Assembly: GCA_949316235.1 (NCBI GenBank)
Contig: OX438751.1
Coordinates: 26,193,885 to 26,257,884 of the forward strand
Length of the DNA: 64,000 bases
Source: Oegoconia quadripuncta
Lineage: Eukaryota; Arthropoda; Insecta; Lepidoptera; Autostichidae
Direction of reading: 5' to 3'
Shown in pieces: positions 1-10,363 of the stretch (its first letter is position 1; each line of letters begins with the position of its first letter). The notes beneath the pieces are model-generated. The model was not told the origin of the DNA. It saw nothing but the letters and a program-made list of their open reading frames with translations, and did no database searches. A program made the position numbers and the translations under genes.

Positions 1-59
1 ATTCCTTTTGATTTTGTTAGTATTCCTTACGAGTACAGAGTTCGGACAAAATATAAGTA

Positions 60-300
60 GTTGAAAAGGAGAGTCAAATGTATTTTTGCGGTGAAGTAGA
101 GATGACAATAAAGCTCAGAATTGACATGAGCTTAGACTTAATGATTTTAACCCCCGACGAAACACGTAGGGTGTTACGTTTTAATGGCGTTGTGTATGTG
201 TATCTGATGTTCGTTCGGATGTATATCAGTGATGCGTGGACCAATTTAAGTGAGATTTTCGTTTCAAAAATTGCAAACCATTTTTCAATCACTTGCTGGT
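60..300 (+). repeat. interspersed repeat, CCCCCGACG family
   Basis: Contains TTTTAACCCCCGACGAA near 148 followed by a GT-rich stretch (GTTGTGTATGTGTATCTG) and a later TGAGATTTTCG block. The same order is seen at 18096-18325 and, inverted, at 11761-11945 and 31640-31850. This is an abundant lepidopteran interspersed repeat; I do not assign it to a transposon class. Small open frames on both strands here are incidental. Confidence 0.5.
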
Positions 301-378
301 ATATCTGACTGAGCTGAAATTTGGCATATTTATGTAAGTTCGGTGACAATGCACTATTATGGTACCGTCGAGCTGATC

Positions 379-541
379 TGATGATGGAGCCGAGAGGTAG
401 GGCCTGGAACTCCCTGATGGCTAATGGCAAGATATTCGAATTTGGGCTAGTTTATTTTATTGCCGTAAGCACTTTCCATTACACATGATGACGAGGATTT
501 GAAGATGGAGCCAGAAGGTTGCCCTGGAACTCCTTGATGGA
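379..541. repeat. pair of about 40 bp direct repeats
   Basis: The block GATGATGGAGCC...CTGGAACTCCCTGATGG (about 379-421) recurs as GATGGAGCC...CTGGAACTCCTTGATGG (about 503-541). The copies are imperfect and about 120 bp apart. They are probably parts of one unclassified interspersed repeat. Confidence 0.45.
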
Positions 542-641
542 CTATACGTTACTCATATTTGTTACTTTGTCAATCAAAGCTTGTTTTTACCCGACTGCAC
601 TAGGAAGGAGGGTAATGTTTTTATTAAAAGTGTTTATACTT

Positions 642-1038
642 GATGAGTTTTTTTAACTTATGGAAAAAAATAGGGCATATTAGGTAAGTGAAATAGAAGG
701 TATTGGCATAGGTAGTTTTTTTTTTTTTAATCATCGAATAAATAGTTAATTGGGTCATTTGACGGTCGCGTTTGTAGCTTATCCCGCATAATTAAAAATT
801 AAATACATTAATTACATCATTAATTTCAATAAATAAAGAAAGAATCGAGAAAATATGAGTTCAAAATAAATTTCGCAAGATAAGAACCCTACGAATCCCG
901 CCAGTTGCATATAATTAATTATCCAACCGGTGCGTGCATTTTTGAAAAAAAAAAAAAAAAAACTCCCTATGCCAATAACTTCTATTTCACTTACCTAATA
1001 TGCCCAATTTTTTTTCCTTACGATAAAAAAGTCATCCG
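642..1038. mobile_element. MITE, GTAAGGAAAAAA family, full-length copy
   Basis: Long terminal inverted repeats of about 75 bp: the left side reads GGGCATATTAGGTAAGTGAA then TAGAAGGTATTGGCATAG, and the right side carries the reverse complement (CTATGCCAATAACTTCTATT, then TTCACTTACCTAATATGCCC). There is no coding capacity. Related copies lie at 28834-29809 (interrupted twice), 41395-41700 (left-truncated) and 61995-62085 (left end only). The superfamily is not clear from the ends. Confidence 0.8.
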
Positions 1039-1039
1039 T

Positions 1040-1135
1040 TATATAATTAAACGATGTTTAATGAGAATCGGCTAAACCGTATATTTAACTTTCAACACAG
1101 TTTTTTTTTATGTATTTCGATGACATCACAGTCTG
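1040..1135 (+). repeat. fragment resembling the CCCCCGACG family downstream part
   Basis: AATGAGAATCGGCTAAACCG followed by TTTAACTTTCAACACAG resembles the 3' half of the 18096-18325 copy (GAAAATTGGTCGAGCC then TTTAACTTTTAACACAG). It is a short, degenerate match. Confidence 0.3.
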
Positions 1136-1159
1136 GTTTGCAAAATTTTCAATTCTGTC

Positions 1160-1420
1160 AAAATCAAAATTATCAAAATCAAAAAATGCTTTATTTTGTA
1201 GGTACACAGGGTACACTTAAAATAGTCAGATTTTACATTTTTGAAGCTACTGCTTGTTCAAAAGGCAATTTTCCCCTGAGAAGAACAAGCAAGAAACTCG
1301 AGAGGTCGCTCTTTTAAAAAAAGGTTTTTATATTACAAAATTATTATTTTATATTATAATATTTCATTATTAATTGTGAAATAGCCTGGTTATGCGAACG
1401 GGCTGGTTATGTCATTCTGG
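1160..1420 (-). mobile_element. non-LTR retrotransposon 3' end (jockey-like)
   Basis: On the minus strand this is the same 3' UTR that follows the reverse-transcriptase remnants at 35046-35996 and 46478-47072: a GAGTTTCTTGCTTGTTCTTC block, then GTACCTACAAAATAAAGCA and a TTTTGA-rich tail. The tail is at the low-coordinate end. It is truncated to the UTR with no coding part. Confidence 0.75.
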
Positions 1421-1780
1421 TCATCTGGTTTACCACAGATTATAAAGAAAACCTCTAAAATATAAAAGAATTACAAATACTCGTAGTTACCTCTGGATGA
1501 TAGCGTGTAATAAACTTTAGACAAAGGATTCTAATACCTATGCAGGTATATGACTGAGGCATTGTTACGACCCATATTAAACCTTATATTTCTTGCAGTT
1601 CAGTCTCGTGCCCTCTCTCTTCCCGATACCGGCCGCAAATCGTAAAACTTACCCTATTAACAACTGAATTCGTTTACAGCCTTCGAACTAAATTCAGCAC
1701 AGACTGCGCAGAGCAATGTAGGCCAGAGGCGTCAATAAAAATTAATGTATGTGGTTGGGGAAACTTTTTGGGTAGGTTAA
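1421..1780. other. no recognised feature
   Basis: AT-rich sequence. The last part (about 1740-1780) may belong to the decayed retrotransposon that becomes readable from 1781, but I see no protein signature before the in-frame stop at 1778-1780. Confidence 0.5.
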
Positions 1781-2017
1781 TCATCCGTAATTTCAAAAAT
1801 TTTTGATAAGTTTTTATTGTACAGTTGACCACTGTACAATTTCCTTGAAAAATATAACATATTAACAAAAGAAGAACATGGTTTTAGGAAATGTAAGACA
1901 ACTAATAAACTGTATAACTTCCTACTAGTTGTAATGACTAGAATGGATAAAAAAAATCCTGTATGTAGTCTACTAATGGATATGACTAAGGCATTTGACT
2001 ATATTTATGGGCTCACC
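1781..2017 (+). pseudogene. non-LTR retrotransposon reverse transcriptase fragment
   Basis: Read from 1781 the frame gives SSVISKIFDKFLLYS, a TGA stop at 1826-1828, then LYNFLEKYNILTKEEHGFRK and, after a short stretch, VCSLLMDMTKAFDYI. The SKIF-K, QHGFRK-like and LDMTKAFD-like blocks are the conserved early motifs of non-LTR reverse transcriptases of the jockey/CR1 type, the last carrying the first catalytic aspartate region. The fragment stops at TGA after GLTP. It is a dead internal piece with no YADD block. Each block is short, but the order and spacing fit the family well. Confidence 0.8.
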
Positions 2018-2449
2018 CCCTGAAACGTGTGCATTTCTGTATATTTCGTAAGATAAACCGTGGATGTTGTTTCAAGCATTTGTGGGAAGAAAAACCCACA
2101 GCTAACCAACTACAGAGGTACCACTGGTGAAGCTGCAAACAAAATTGAATCTTATTTTTATCAAAACAGATACTATTTCAGTATTACCTGCTGACCTACG
2201 TAACTATGTACAGTGGCGCCACCAGGTAAAATTTAGCGGGAGAAAAGCGCAGTTTTAAGCCCTTTCAACTATTGTAATGTGAATTATTTATAGGTAAATT
2301 ATAACACAGTTCCACTACCTTGGACTTCAGGATTCAGTGTATATTTTGAAACCACAAATTATTTATATTCATGACATAAAACTTACATTTTATCTGCATT
2401 TTTGTCCACGAATCTCTTTTTTTTTAAGTCTTTAGTCTTATTAGTTTCA
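2018..2449. other. mostly unrecognised, AT-rich
   Basis: Follows the reverse-transcriptase fragment. About 2297-2330 (ATAACACAGTTCCACTACC) resembles part of a common lepidopteran retroelement UTR, recalled from general familiarity only. The remainder shows nothing I can name. Confidence 0.3.
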
Positions 2450-2690
2450 CACTTATACCAATCATCTAGTCCCAAACTAAATAAAGTACTCTGGATACTA
2501 GATAATGGATATATACATAAATATTGATATAAACATCCAGGACTCGAGATTATTTTTTTTAAAGTTGGACTTAACATTTAATCAGTTGTTTAATGTTGTT
2601 TATATTTAATATTCGTACTCTTCTCACAAACATTTAGCCCTCGCGGGATTCGAACCCGCAATCGTTGGTTATGATCGATAGATATTTAAT
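2450..2690 (-). mobile_element. SINE-A copy, internally interrupted
   Basis: Reverse-complement SINE-A: TCTAGTCCCAAACTAA at the tail side and a B-box (rc GGATTCGAACC, 2646-2656) at the head side. Compared with other copies, about 50 bp of unrelated T-rich sequence (about 2553-2604) interrupts the block before the B-box. The A-box side is degraded. Confidence 0.7.
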
Positions 2691-2699
2691 CATGCCTCT

Positions 2700-3766
2700 T
2701 CAAAAATTGTAATAAATAATCATTCAATTTAAACAAACACAGGCAGGTACCTAATAAATGAAGTAACTCCCAAATGAAATTCTTGCAAGTAATCTGAAAT
2801 ATTTGTCTACTCTGGACACCAGTAAACACATTTGAAAAATATAATAACTGTGGGTATAACGGCTCGGTGGGGCGTAGTTATGTTGCGGCTGCAGCCAAAG
2901 GGTTGCCAGGTGACTGATGATTTGCTGAATTGGCCAGGCATTTTATACTATATCTCAAAATCGCTCTCAAAAATTTGAATACCGTATCGTTGTAGATTGT
3001 TCTTCACTTCAAGACTCTATTTATTTTATGTATGCGTGAGGGAAAGAAACGCGTAGACTTATAAATTACAATTATACATATTACTTGTACTCTGTTGTTG
3101 TTTCTTACTGTTTCTTATTGTTCTTTTGTGTTGTTGTAATTCACGTAGTTTGTGTTTAATTTTATTATTGAAAATTCAATTGTATCTAATGTACCTAGTT
3201 TCTGGAAAGTATTGATTTCTTTGACATTTATTTAATTTCTGAATATGTTTCATATAATATTGTTTAATGTCTACCGCTACAAATATTTGCATGTCGTGGT
3301 TACTTATAATTAAGGTGGCGCATGCACTGTGTACAATTGCGTTTTTGCCACATTGGATTGGTATGTGTCAATCTTGTTAGTAATCCTAAAAATAAATAAA
3401 TAAAATAAAAATTATATACATATAAAAATACTATTATATATTACAATGGTAGAAATGTCACCTCATATAATAAACGTCAAATTAATTTAAACCGCGTCTG
3501 TGTCGCGGTGGCGCTAGTATAGAAAAGGAACAATGAAAATCAATAAACATGGTTACTTAATACCTCACAGAAAGAGATGAGAGTGCCAAAGCAAGTAACG
3601 GCAGGCAGCGACGCTTCTGATTTAGACGAGGAGCTGTCCACTGCTCCCAACCATAATCATCGTACGAGTCTTGTTTGGGTTTATATTAAGACCAAAAGAA
3701 CGCGACCTAGAAGCAATTGTGGCCAGATTATGCGTTCATAACAGCGATTACCTGCTCAACATAATA
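2700..3766. other. no gene; AT-rich, probable retrotransposon tail and SINE-D scrap
   Basis: Nothing coding. The stretch ending near 3415 in AATAAATAAATAAAATAAAA looks like a LINE 3' end with a simple tail (inference). About 3697-3720 (CCTAGAAGCAATTGTGGCC) resembles the start of the SINE-D copy at 8951. The remainder is unrecognised. Confidence 0.3.
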
Positions 3767-3995
3767 AATGTATCGGACACTTAACCAAACATCTAGTCCC
3801 AAGCAAAGCAAAGCTTGTGCTATGGGTACTAGATAACGGATAAACATACTCGTATATAAATATTTATATAAACGTCCATGACTCGGGATTAAATGCTCGT
3901 ATTCATCACACAAACATTTTAACTCTTCGCAAGATTTGCACCCGCAACCGCTGGTTTCGCTTACGCTCGCTAAATCTGGTACCACGTAAGCGCAC
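3767..3995 (-). mobile_element. SINE-A copy
   Basis: Reverse-complement SINE-A: CGGACACTTAACCAAACATC, then the CTAGTCCCAAGCAAAG block and a decayed B-box (GATTTGCACCCGCAACC). The head side carries GGTTTCGCTTACGCTCGC instead of the usual GGTTTCGCTGGCAGG. Confidence 0.8.
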
Positions 3996-4676
3996 TAGAA
4001 GTAATTCATTATAACTCGATAAATCAATCACTATCATTTATTGTGAATCACAGGATTAGGGATGTTATTGTTGATGGTTTCCGCCAGTAGGCATCCATGT
4101 TCAAAAAAGTACTATAAAATAAAGTTAAATAAAATAAAGTAGGCAACTAAATAATAATAAGAAGCATAAGAAAATTCATAAAAATACCATACAATTCCTA
4201 AACGTTACATATTTGCATTCATTCATTACTTTTACATACAATAAAGGTTTGTATGTACAACATTATGTCAACAATTTAATAATTTATATCATGAAACTGA
4301 ATGTCAAATGACAATGTCAATTATAGTATAATGCCAACTGTCAGCTGTATCCAAAAACGTCTATCCATTAGACGTTTATTTCCTTATCCTTACTTCTAGA
4401 GCGCTTACGTAGTACCAAATTTAGTGATCGAACGCAAGCGAGCTGAACGGGAAATTATTAGTGATCGAGCGCAAAATTTTGACGTGGTGCGACGGCAGAG
4501 GTGGCTAGTCCTGTCTACTTATTGCACTCTGATTGGCTCTGTCAAGGTCACGTAAATAACGACCTTGGGAGGACCAATCACAAAGCGGTACCCCGCCTCC
4601 CTCATACCTAAGTTAGTTGACAGATTTGATTCGGTACAGTAAAACAAACATGCTAATAGTGTCTTGCTTGACATTG
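3996..4676. other. no gene; contains a symmetric dyad
   Basis: Unrecognised sequence apart from the dyad at 4531-4579. TAGTGATCGA-CGCAA occurs twice (about 4423 and 4462). Confidence 0.4.
4531..4579. promoter_or_regulatory. 49 bp symmetric dyad with CCAAT and AGGTCA-type half sites
   Basis: GATTGG at 4531-4536 mirrors CCAATC at 4574-4579, and CAAGGTC at 4543-4549 mirrors GACCTTG at 4561-4567, with exact symmetry about 4555. TCAAGGTCA (4542-4550) matches the extended half site bound by FTZ-F1/ERR-type nuclear receptors, and GATTGG/CCAATC are CCAAT boxes. Function is inference; it could also be the core of an old foldback element. Confidence 0.3.
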
Positions 4677-4897
4677 TCGACCGATTGGCCTAGTGGATAG
4701 TGATCCTGCCAGCGAAACCAACGGTGGCGGGTTCGAATCCCGCGAGAGGTAAATGTGTGATGAATACGAACATTTATTCCCTAGTCATGAATATTTTATA
4801 TAAATATTTATGTATGCTTATCCGTTATCCAGTATCGTCGTACAAGCTTTGCTTTGGGACTAGATGATTGGTATGACTGTCCGCAATATTATTATTA
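4677..4897 (+). mobile_element. SINE-A copy, near full length
   Basis: tRNA-like head with A-box TGGCCTAGTGG (4686-4696) and B-box GGTTCGAATCC (4730-4740), followed by the SINE-A body (ATACGAACATTTATTCCC, ATAAATATTTATGTATG, GGGACTAGATGATTGGT) ending near GTCCGCAATATT. The internal RNA polymerase III promoter looks intact by sequence. Confidence 0.88.
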
Positions 4898-5638
4898 CAT
4901 GTGGGGGGTAAATCATTTTTTAATATATTTCGAACTATACTATTGTGATGTCCTCGGAAAGCCCCGTTTAGTTTCTAAACTGGCAACCCTGAGTTCGTGC
5001 TAGGTAGCGGCCATGTAGGTTGCATGCGGGCCCGTCAAGGACGCCCGGTCCCAATGTGACCCACTGCGCGTGCGCAGGCGCATACTACGCGCACAAAGGG
5101 TTAGGTGTTCGGGAGACAAGGATGGTAGTTCTATTGTTCTAATTTATTTTGGTGAAGTAAAGGAAGAGGTAAAAATAAAGTCATTTTTGTTTAGTTAATT
5201 TTATGGAGCGTGACAAAATAAAATACTCGTTTAACAAGCCATTTTTCTGATAAATTCAAATGTTCCAAATAATTCGATAGATGGCACTAACAACCCACAG
5301 ATGTAAAAATGTAGCACGGCCATTTACAAAAGGAATTATGGATTGTGATAATTTTTAAGTTGACTTGTTAATTATCAGAGACTGTTGTTTGAAAAAAAAT
5401 AGTACTCCGTGCCATAGATAAAATTCTACCACAGATAGATGACAATGAATGTACTAAATTTTTTTTATACAGACGTTCGATGAGCGCCACCTTTCGTCAA
5501 TTTTAAGAACACTCCCTGGAAAGTCGCTCATGAATGCTTTAATTTCACCCCAAAATTAGAAGAAAAGAATATATTTATGTTTTGTCACAGAAGTACTACG
5601 GAGCCATCTAGGTATCATTGGTATACAAAGGATATGAC
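4898..5638. other. no gene; GC-rich patch and possible degenerate foldback
   Basis: About 4998-5110 is GC- and CpG-rich in an otherwise AT-rich setting. About 5206 (GCGTGACAAAATAAAATA) and about 5570-5590 (TATTTATGTTTTGTCAC) are weak inverted repeats that could be the ends of a roughly 390 bp MITE. Confidence 0.3.
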
Positions 5639-5815
5639 ATAAATAAATAAATATAAATATCCTTAGATATACACAGAGCGCCACCTAGTTTTACATTAAG
5701 CAACTAGCCTTGTATTAAGGATACAAGGTGGTTGATATATTGCATAAATACATTTTTTTTGGAAATAAATACATTACATTTTGTTCTTAAAGAGATTCGA
5801 ACCCGCGATATTAAA
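5639..5815 (-). mobile_element. SINE-C copy, head-truncated
   Basis: Reverse-complement SINE-C tail: (AAAT)n, AGCGCCACCTAGTTTTAC, GGTGGTTGATATATTGC, reaching a B-box remnant (GAGATTCGAACCCGCG, about 5792-5807). The tRNA-like head beyond it is lost. Confidence 0.75.
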
Positions 5816-7142
5816 TATGGTTCCTATACTATGTTTGAACCCAAACTAACTTTACCCTATGCTTGAGGTTCTGGTTTCCCAACTAGAATTGGAATAATCT
5901 ATACAACTACTCTGAAGGCAGAATCAGATATCTAATGGAAGTTGGTATTCTTTGGATAACCCTATCTTAAAGAATCTAAAAATTACAATTAACAAAAGAA
6001 ATTCCATAAAATCAATTACATTTTTACAAAACATACCGTACTCAAAATATCTCGTTCTTAAAATATTCCATTGAGACTATACTAGAACATATCGAGGCGA
6101 AGATGGAGTTAATATTTAGATATTTTTTAGACATCGATAGTACGGATTTGCTTTTTTCATAAAATATTGAAAAACATATTTATATGAACCTATTATAAGA
6201 TATTGTAATGGTATAAAAGATCAAGGCGTCGAATTTAATGTAGCGCAAGGAACACGTCGCGGAGAGCAATCCATAATATAATCCCCATTAGAGCACTTCG
6301 CAAACGACCCTTACTTCATCGCGTGTCTCGCTCGCACAACCACAAAAAACATGTACCTACACGAGACGCGCAATCCGTTGCATTCCATACCCTCCACTAC
6401 AACAATTCCAAAAATCAAAACCGACCTTTACAGATTCAAAATAAGAATCATTTCTAACGCGCCAATGGTAATTGACTTCTTTTTTTAAACACCAAGTGCG
6501 AAGGGTCTCAGCAATTCGACCAGTGTTAATCTAAATAACAATAACGAGTCGGGTCGGCCATCTCCTTAGAACCGTTTAAAAACATTGAACGATTTTGACA
6601 GATGGGGTCGTAAAGATTGCCGTCTCTAATTTTAAAATTTGTGATGGTATTTTTGAAATGTGCAATTTAATAGCTCTACATTTATCTAAGGTTTTAAATA
6701 TAATGCTAGTAACTTAACAAATTATGCTATGATTTCTATGAAATTTATGTTGATAGCAAAACATGTGTTTAAAATCTCTATAGTCGCCTTTTAAAATATC
6801 CACAAGAAGAGACGGGTGGGTTGGTTCTATTCTTTGTCGTGTCGAAATCACATAGCACTATCTAACATTTTAAGGTTTTGTCTCTGAGGCTGGTTCCGGA
6901 CACTCCTCAAGGACTGGTGATTCTTATTTTGCCTATTAATCCGAAGCTATTCAAAGGGATGTGGTCAGAACAAAGTCACAGTAATATATAAAACGTTTAT
7001 TTACATATTACAAAAACACAGACAAAAGTTTACGAGCACAGAATTATTCTGCTTGGTGTTATGGTTTTCGAAATGTAGCCTTATTTCACACATTCACAGT
7101 AAACAATTAAAACACTTTACAGTGACTTTTACGCAGCCATCT
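5816..7142. other. 1.3 kb with no recognised feature
   Basis: No SINE, LINE protein or inverted-repeat signature seen. About 6236-6420 has more CpG than its surroundings (CACGTCGCGGAGAG, CATCGCGTGTCTCGCTCGC) and could be single-copy sequence. Confidence 0.4.
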
Positions 7143-7394
7143 TGAGTACCTACACCTCGCAAGTTTGGAACCCTAGATATGATTCTATAAAACTCGTATT
7201 GAAGCTATCCAAAAGAGATTCATACAAAACACGACAAAGGTATTTAGGTTACATCCATAGGTGTAAACGTTATCATTTCTTACAACTTGAAACTTGACGC
7301 AATATAAACGATGTTTGCTATCTAGGTAAGTATTGCGAATGGATGTAATGTCTGTTGATTGTTCTGAACTATTGCCTACAATATCTTTACGTTT
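7143..7394 (+). pseudogene. non-LTR retrotransposon, 5' segment of an interrupted copy
   Basis: CAAGTTTGGAACCCTAGATA reads QVWNPRYDS-like, and after a one-base shift YKTRIEAIQKRFIQNTTK, the usual C-terminal region of jockey-like reverse transcriptases (WNP then IQKRF). It is frameshifted. It continues on the far side of the inserted SINE-B (7616-8052), and both parts read on the plus strand. Confidence 0.65.
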
Positions 7395-7615
7395 TTTTTT
7401 TTTTTTTTTATTCACGACGGGTTCGTACTTGACCGCAATCACACCTGATGTTAAGTGAAGATGAGGTCGAAGGTGGAAGCGTAGGTACTAACCCGGAAAC
7501 CCCAACACATTTGGGGGACTGGCTATCTTATCTCTGACAACCGGAACACAACAATGCTATTAACATTGCTGCTTGGCGGCAGATTTAGATAAGATGGTGG
7601 TGGCTAGCCAGTACA
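7395..7615 (-). mobile_element. SINE-B copy inserted in a LINE
   Basis: Poly-T of about 20 bases, then ATTCACGACGGGTTCG and the reverse-complement SINE-B body (TCACACCTGATGTTAAGTGA, AACACATTTGGGGGACTGGC, GGCGGCAGATTTAGATAAGA). It is truncated before the tRNA-like head. LINE coding text lies on both sides, so the SINE landed inside an existing LINE. Confidence 0.85.
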
Positions 7616-8012
7616 AGTGAATTGCAACTTACAAAACGCCCTGTTCTTAATATACCATCCTCAACAAACAATTATAGACAGAATTCATTTCTTCCACGTG
7701 CTTGTGAAACTTTTACCAGTTTACCATCAGAAACTGACCTATTCTGCACCGGCACAGAGTCGATTAAGTGTGCTAGACTCAAAGATTTCTGTGTCAAGTT
7801 TTGTTTTTTTTTCTTATCCTATTTTATTGTAAAATTTCGTAGTTACATACTTATTTACCCACACACACATCCACACCTAACTATTGTTTTTCAACATTAA
7901 TATAAGATATGGAATAGCGGGACCACCTGCCATATGTATTTTATACTTACTTGGTTGTCCCAACCCTAGCTTATCTGTTTTGTAAAAATTTTTGTTGTTG
8001 AAAATAAAAGAA

Positions 8013-8052
<40 letters not shown>
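7616..8052 (+). pseudogene. non-LTR retrotransposon, 3' segment with (AT)n
   Basis: Continues the LINE from 7143-7394. One frame reads KRPVLNIPSSTNNYRQNSFL then PRACETFTSLPSE, the end of a jockey/CR1-like reverse transcriptase (NSFLPRAC-W-N-LP signature, with the W lost). After the coding end there is a 3' UTR (GACCACCTGCCATATG, AAAATAAAAGAAAGAT) and an (AT)n run of about 34 bases at 8016-8050. Confidence 0.7.
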
Positions 8053-8053
<1 letters not shown>

Positions 8054-8215
8054 AATATCTACTGATTCTGATATTGGCGAAGTTTTTTTTTAAGCATTGC
8101 TTTTACTGATAGTTTATTTTTTTATCTTTTATATAAGTCCGTAAATATTCCAAAAAGTAAGGAATTAAAATTAAATGAAGTACAACGGTTACAACTTATA
8201 ATAGAGTTGTATGTG

Positions 8216-8530
8216 AACAGTGTGCGAAGTGCGGGTTTTGTCTCATTTTTAACTTTACCATCGCGTTCGCGTTTACGCAAAAAGTATCTATGAAAAAAAA
8301 TCGTTTTGCAAACTATCCCCTAGAGGCGCTGCATATTTCTTCATACAAATCGTCACGTAAACGTGAACGCGGTCGTAAAGTTAAGTCAAAACAAAACTCA
8401 CACTCCGCCCTCTGTACCGCGTTCACGTTTACGTGACGATTTGTATGAAGAACATACGAATCGTCACGTAAACGTGAACGCGGCCGTAAAGTTAAGTCAA
8501 AACAAAACTCATACTCCGCCCTCTGTACCA
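8216..8530. repeat. compound inverted and direct repeat cluster
   Basis: Perfect 34 bp inverted arms at 8337-8370 and 8419-8452 (core TCACGTAAACGTGA), 48 bp apart. In addition 8350-8418 recurs directly at 8461-8529 with only a few differences. An older inverted copy of the same body (TAACTTTACC, GCGTTCGCGTTTACGC) lies at about 8250-8280. Probably a foldback MITE that duplicated itself. Open frames here are by-products. Confidence 0.7.
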
Positions 8531-8950
8531 TAAAATTAAATGGACCATCGCTCTGTGTGGATCCTCACCTATAGAGAGCCCTGCTAGCTTTGTAATACTA
8601 ACACGTTAGGCTAAAACTTGGTAACAAATTTTTTATGTTACAATCAATGTTACCATGTTACTTAGATAACACAATCAAGTAAGTTTTATGTTAGAGTTGT
8701 AAATTTTATATTATGCTCCAATACCTGTTATTAATGGATTCGTATTAATATTCCGAGTATAATTATATACATATCTGTACAAACAAAAACATGGATTACA
8801 ACTATGATAATTAAATTAAAACAGCACTCGCAATAAAAATAAATCACGTTTAAATTCAACAATTTAACGACTCGGGTCAGAGGCCGGTACCGTCTTTTCA
8901 CCTAACATATAAATATTTACCCAGTGTAGACGAATTAAGGTGCAGTATGG
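8531..8950. other. no recognised feature
   Basis: AT-rich; nothing seen beyond short AT runs. Confidence 0.4.
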
Positions 8951-9245
8951 TCACTAGAAGCAATCGTGGCCCAGTTGCATTCGCTATTTGTAATCGATTA
9001 GTGAAGTTAAGCAAAGTCTTGGATGGGTGACATTTTAATATAGACGCGATCTCCCAATTTGGGTGTTACAATGGAATGCCTAAGAAATAAAAATTCAATG
9101 GATGTGAAGTCCCCATTGGGCCAGCGTGGTGAGCCACCACAACCACACTCACTCGTGGCGTGGCGGACAATGCCCATACTCCCTCATATACGAGGGAAGG
9201 CCTATATCCCTGCAGTGGGATGTTTACGGGCTGATGATGATGATG
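8951..9245 (+). mobile_element. chimeric SINE: 5S-derived head (D) joined to SINE-E tail
   Basis: 8951-about 9040 carries the SINE-D head (GAAGTTAAGCAAAGTCTTGG then ATGGGTGACATTTTAATA). At about 9042 it changes to the SINE-E text GACGCGATCTCCCAATTTGG and runs through GTCCCCATTGGGCCAGCG, CCTGCAGTGGGATGTTTACG and a GATGATGATGATGG tail. The 5S part has lost the GGCGCGGTC block present in other D copies. Confidence 0.75.
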
Positions 9246-9264
9246 GTTTCAATTTCAATCAATC

Positions 9265-9414
9265 AATCAAGTACACTTTATTGCACAAAATTTTACAATA
9301 CACTTCTTAAATATAGCTTCAAAAGAAAATAATAATTGTACAACCAGGCGGTCTTATCGCTAGCGATTTCTACCAGACGACCTTTGGGTAGAGAAAAAAG
9401 TAGAACGGGATAAA
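9265..9414 (-). mobile_element. LINE 3' UTR fragment
   Basis: Begins with (TCAA)n then GTACACTTTATTGCACAAAA, the reverse complement of a TTTTGTGCAATAAAGTGTAC tail, and continues with a UTR block (CCTTTGGGTAGAGAAAAAAG). No coding part. Confidence 0.6.
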
Positions 9415-9530
9415 AGCAAGTAGGTTTGTGCACCAATGATTTAAAAAAATATATAAAAAATAATAGATACTAAACAATAGATATAAACATACATACGTTA
9501 GATATGAACATCAACTTACATGCAATGATA
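9415..9530 (-). repeat. left arm of a long-range inverted repeat
   Basis: AGCAAGTAGGTTTGTGCACC through GAACATCAACTTACATGCAA. The reverse complement lies at 10364-10437, lacking about 42 internal bases. It continues the minus-strand LINE UTR of 9265-9414, so the pair is probably two UTR copies in opposite orientation. Confidence 0.65.
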
Positions 9531-9624
9531 GTGTAAAAAATACCTAGATATATATAGTGATAAATTATTATATATACATATACAATATATGTGACACCAA
9601 ACAAAGAAAATAATGGATACGATA

Positions 9625-9930
9625 ATTCAGATTCAATTTATTTCAATTTCAATTTATTGTTCAAAAAACTTAATGCTACATACAATAATTTGATGATGGA
9701 GCCCCTATTAAGTAATTGAATACCTGTGCAAGGGGTCTGTATGGTGGGGGTGGTAATGATATTATTTATAATTAGCGTGTTTTTTTTGATTTATTCTATA
9801 TTTAAAAAGTAAGTAACCTTCTTAAGTTATTCAAGCTTTTGTAAGATCTTTCTTTGTTATTAATATTGTTAATCTTGTAGCTGTTAGTGTGTGATGTCAA
9901 ATAAATATGTCAATGTCCAAAATTGTCTTT
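9625..9930. mobile_element. two LINE 3' ends in opposite orientation
   Basis: About 9625-9700 is a minus-strand tail (repeated TTTCAATT, then TTATTGTTCAAAAAAC). About 9770-9930 is a plus-strand 3' UTR ending GTGATGTCAAATAAATATGT with a TCAATGTC tail, similar to the end of the 51760-51990 copy. Confidence 0.5.
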
Positions 9931-10363
9931 TCCCCGTGGTGTCGTAGCCTTCACTAGCACCTAGCACCAAACAAAACCACTTATAACACACTTTCTTTGA
10001 GCACATTACTAACAAGATATATCACGTACCGTTAGCAGATTAAAAATGTAGAAATAATACTAAACTTGCGCCCGCGCATCTTTTCGCCGTATAATTTATA
10101 TGAACTCTACTCTCGTAATGGCGGCATTAGCATAAAATGACGATAATGTCGTACAATTGCTGCGACGCGCAATCAAAAACGTCCGCGAATGGAAATTTAC
10201 CAATTTTTTTTAGAAATACTTATTAGTGATGCGATGTGAAACTAGTTAGGTACTTATGTATTCGTTTGGCGACGGCAATTGCTAAACTATTTATTTATAT
10301 TAACATAAATTGACGCGTTTCTTTCGTTTGCGGCTGTTTTGGGTTTTAATCGAGGTTATATAT
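9931..10363. other. no gene; moderately CpG-rich
   Basis: About 10060-10200 (CGCCCGCGCATCTTTTCGCC, CTGCGACGCGCAATC) is relatively CpG-rich and matches none of the repeats here. It may be single-copy or conserved non-coding DNA. No frame looks coding. Confidence 0.3.
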
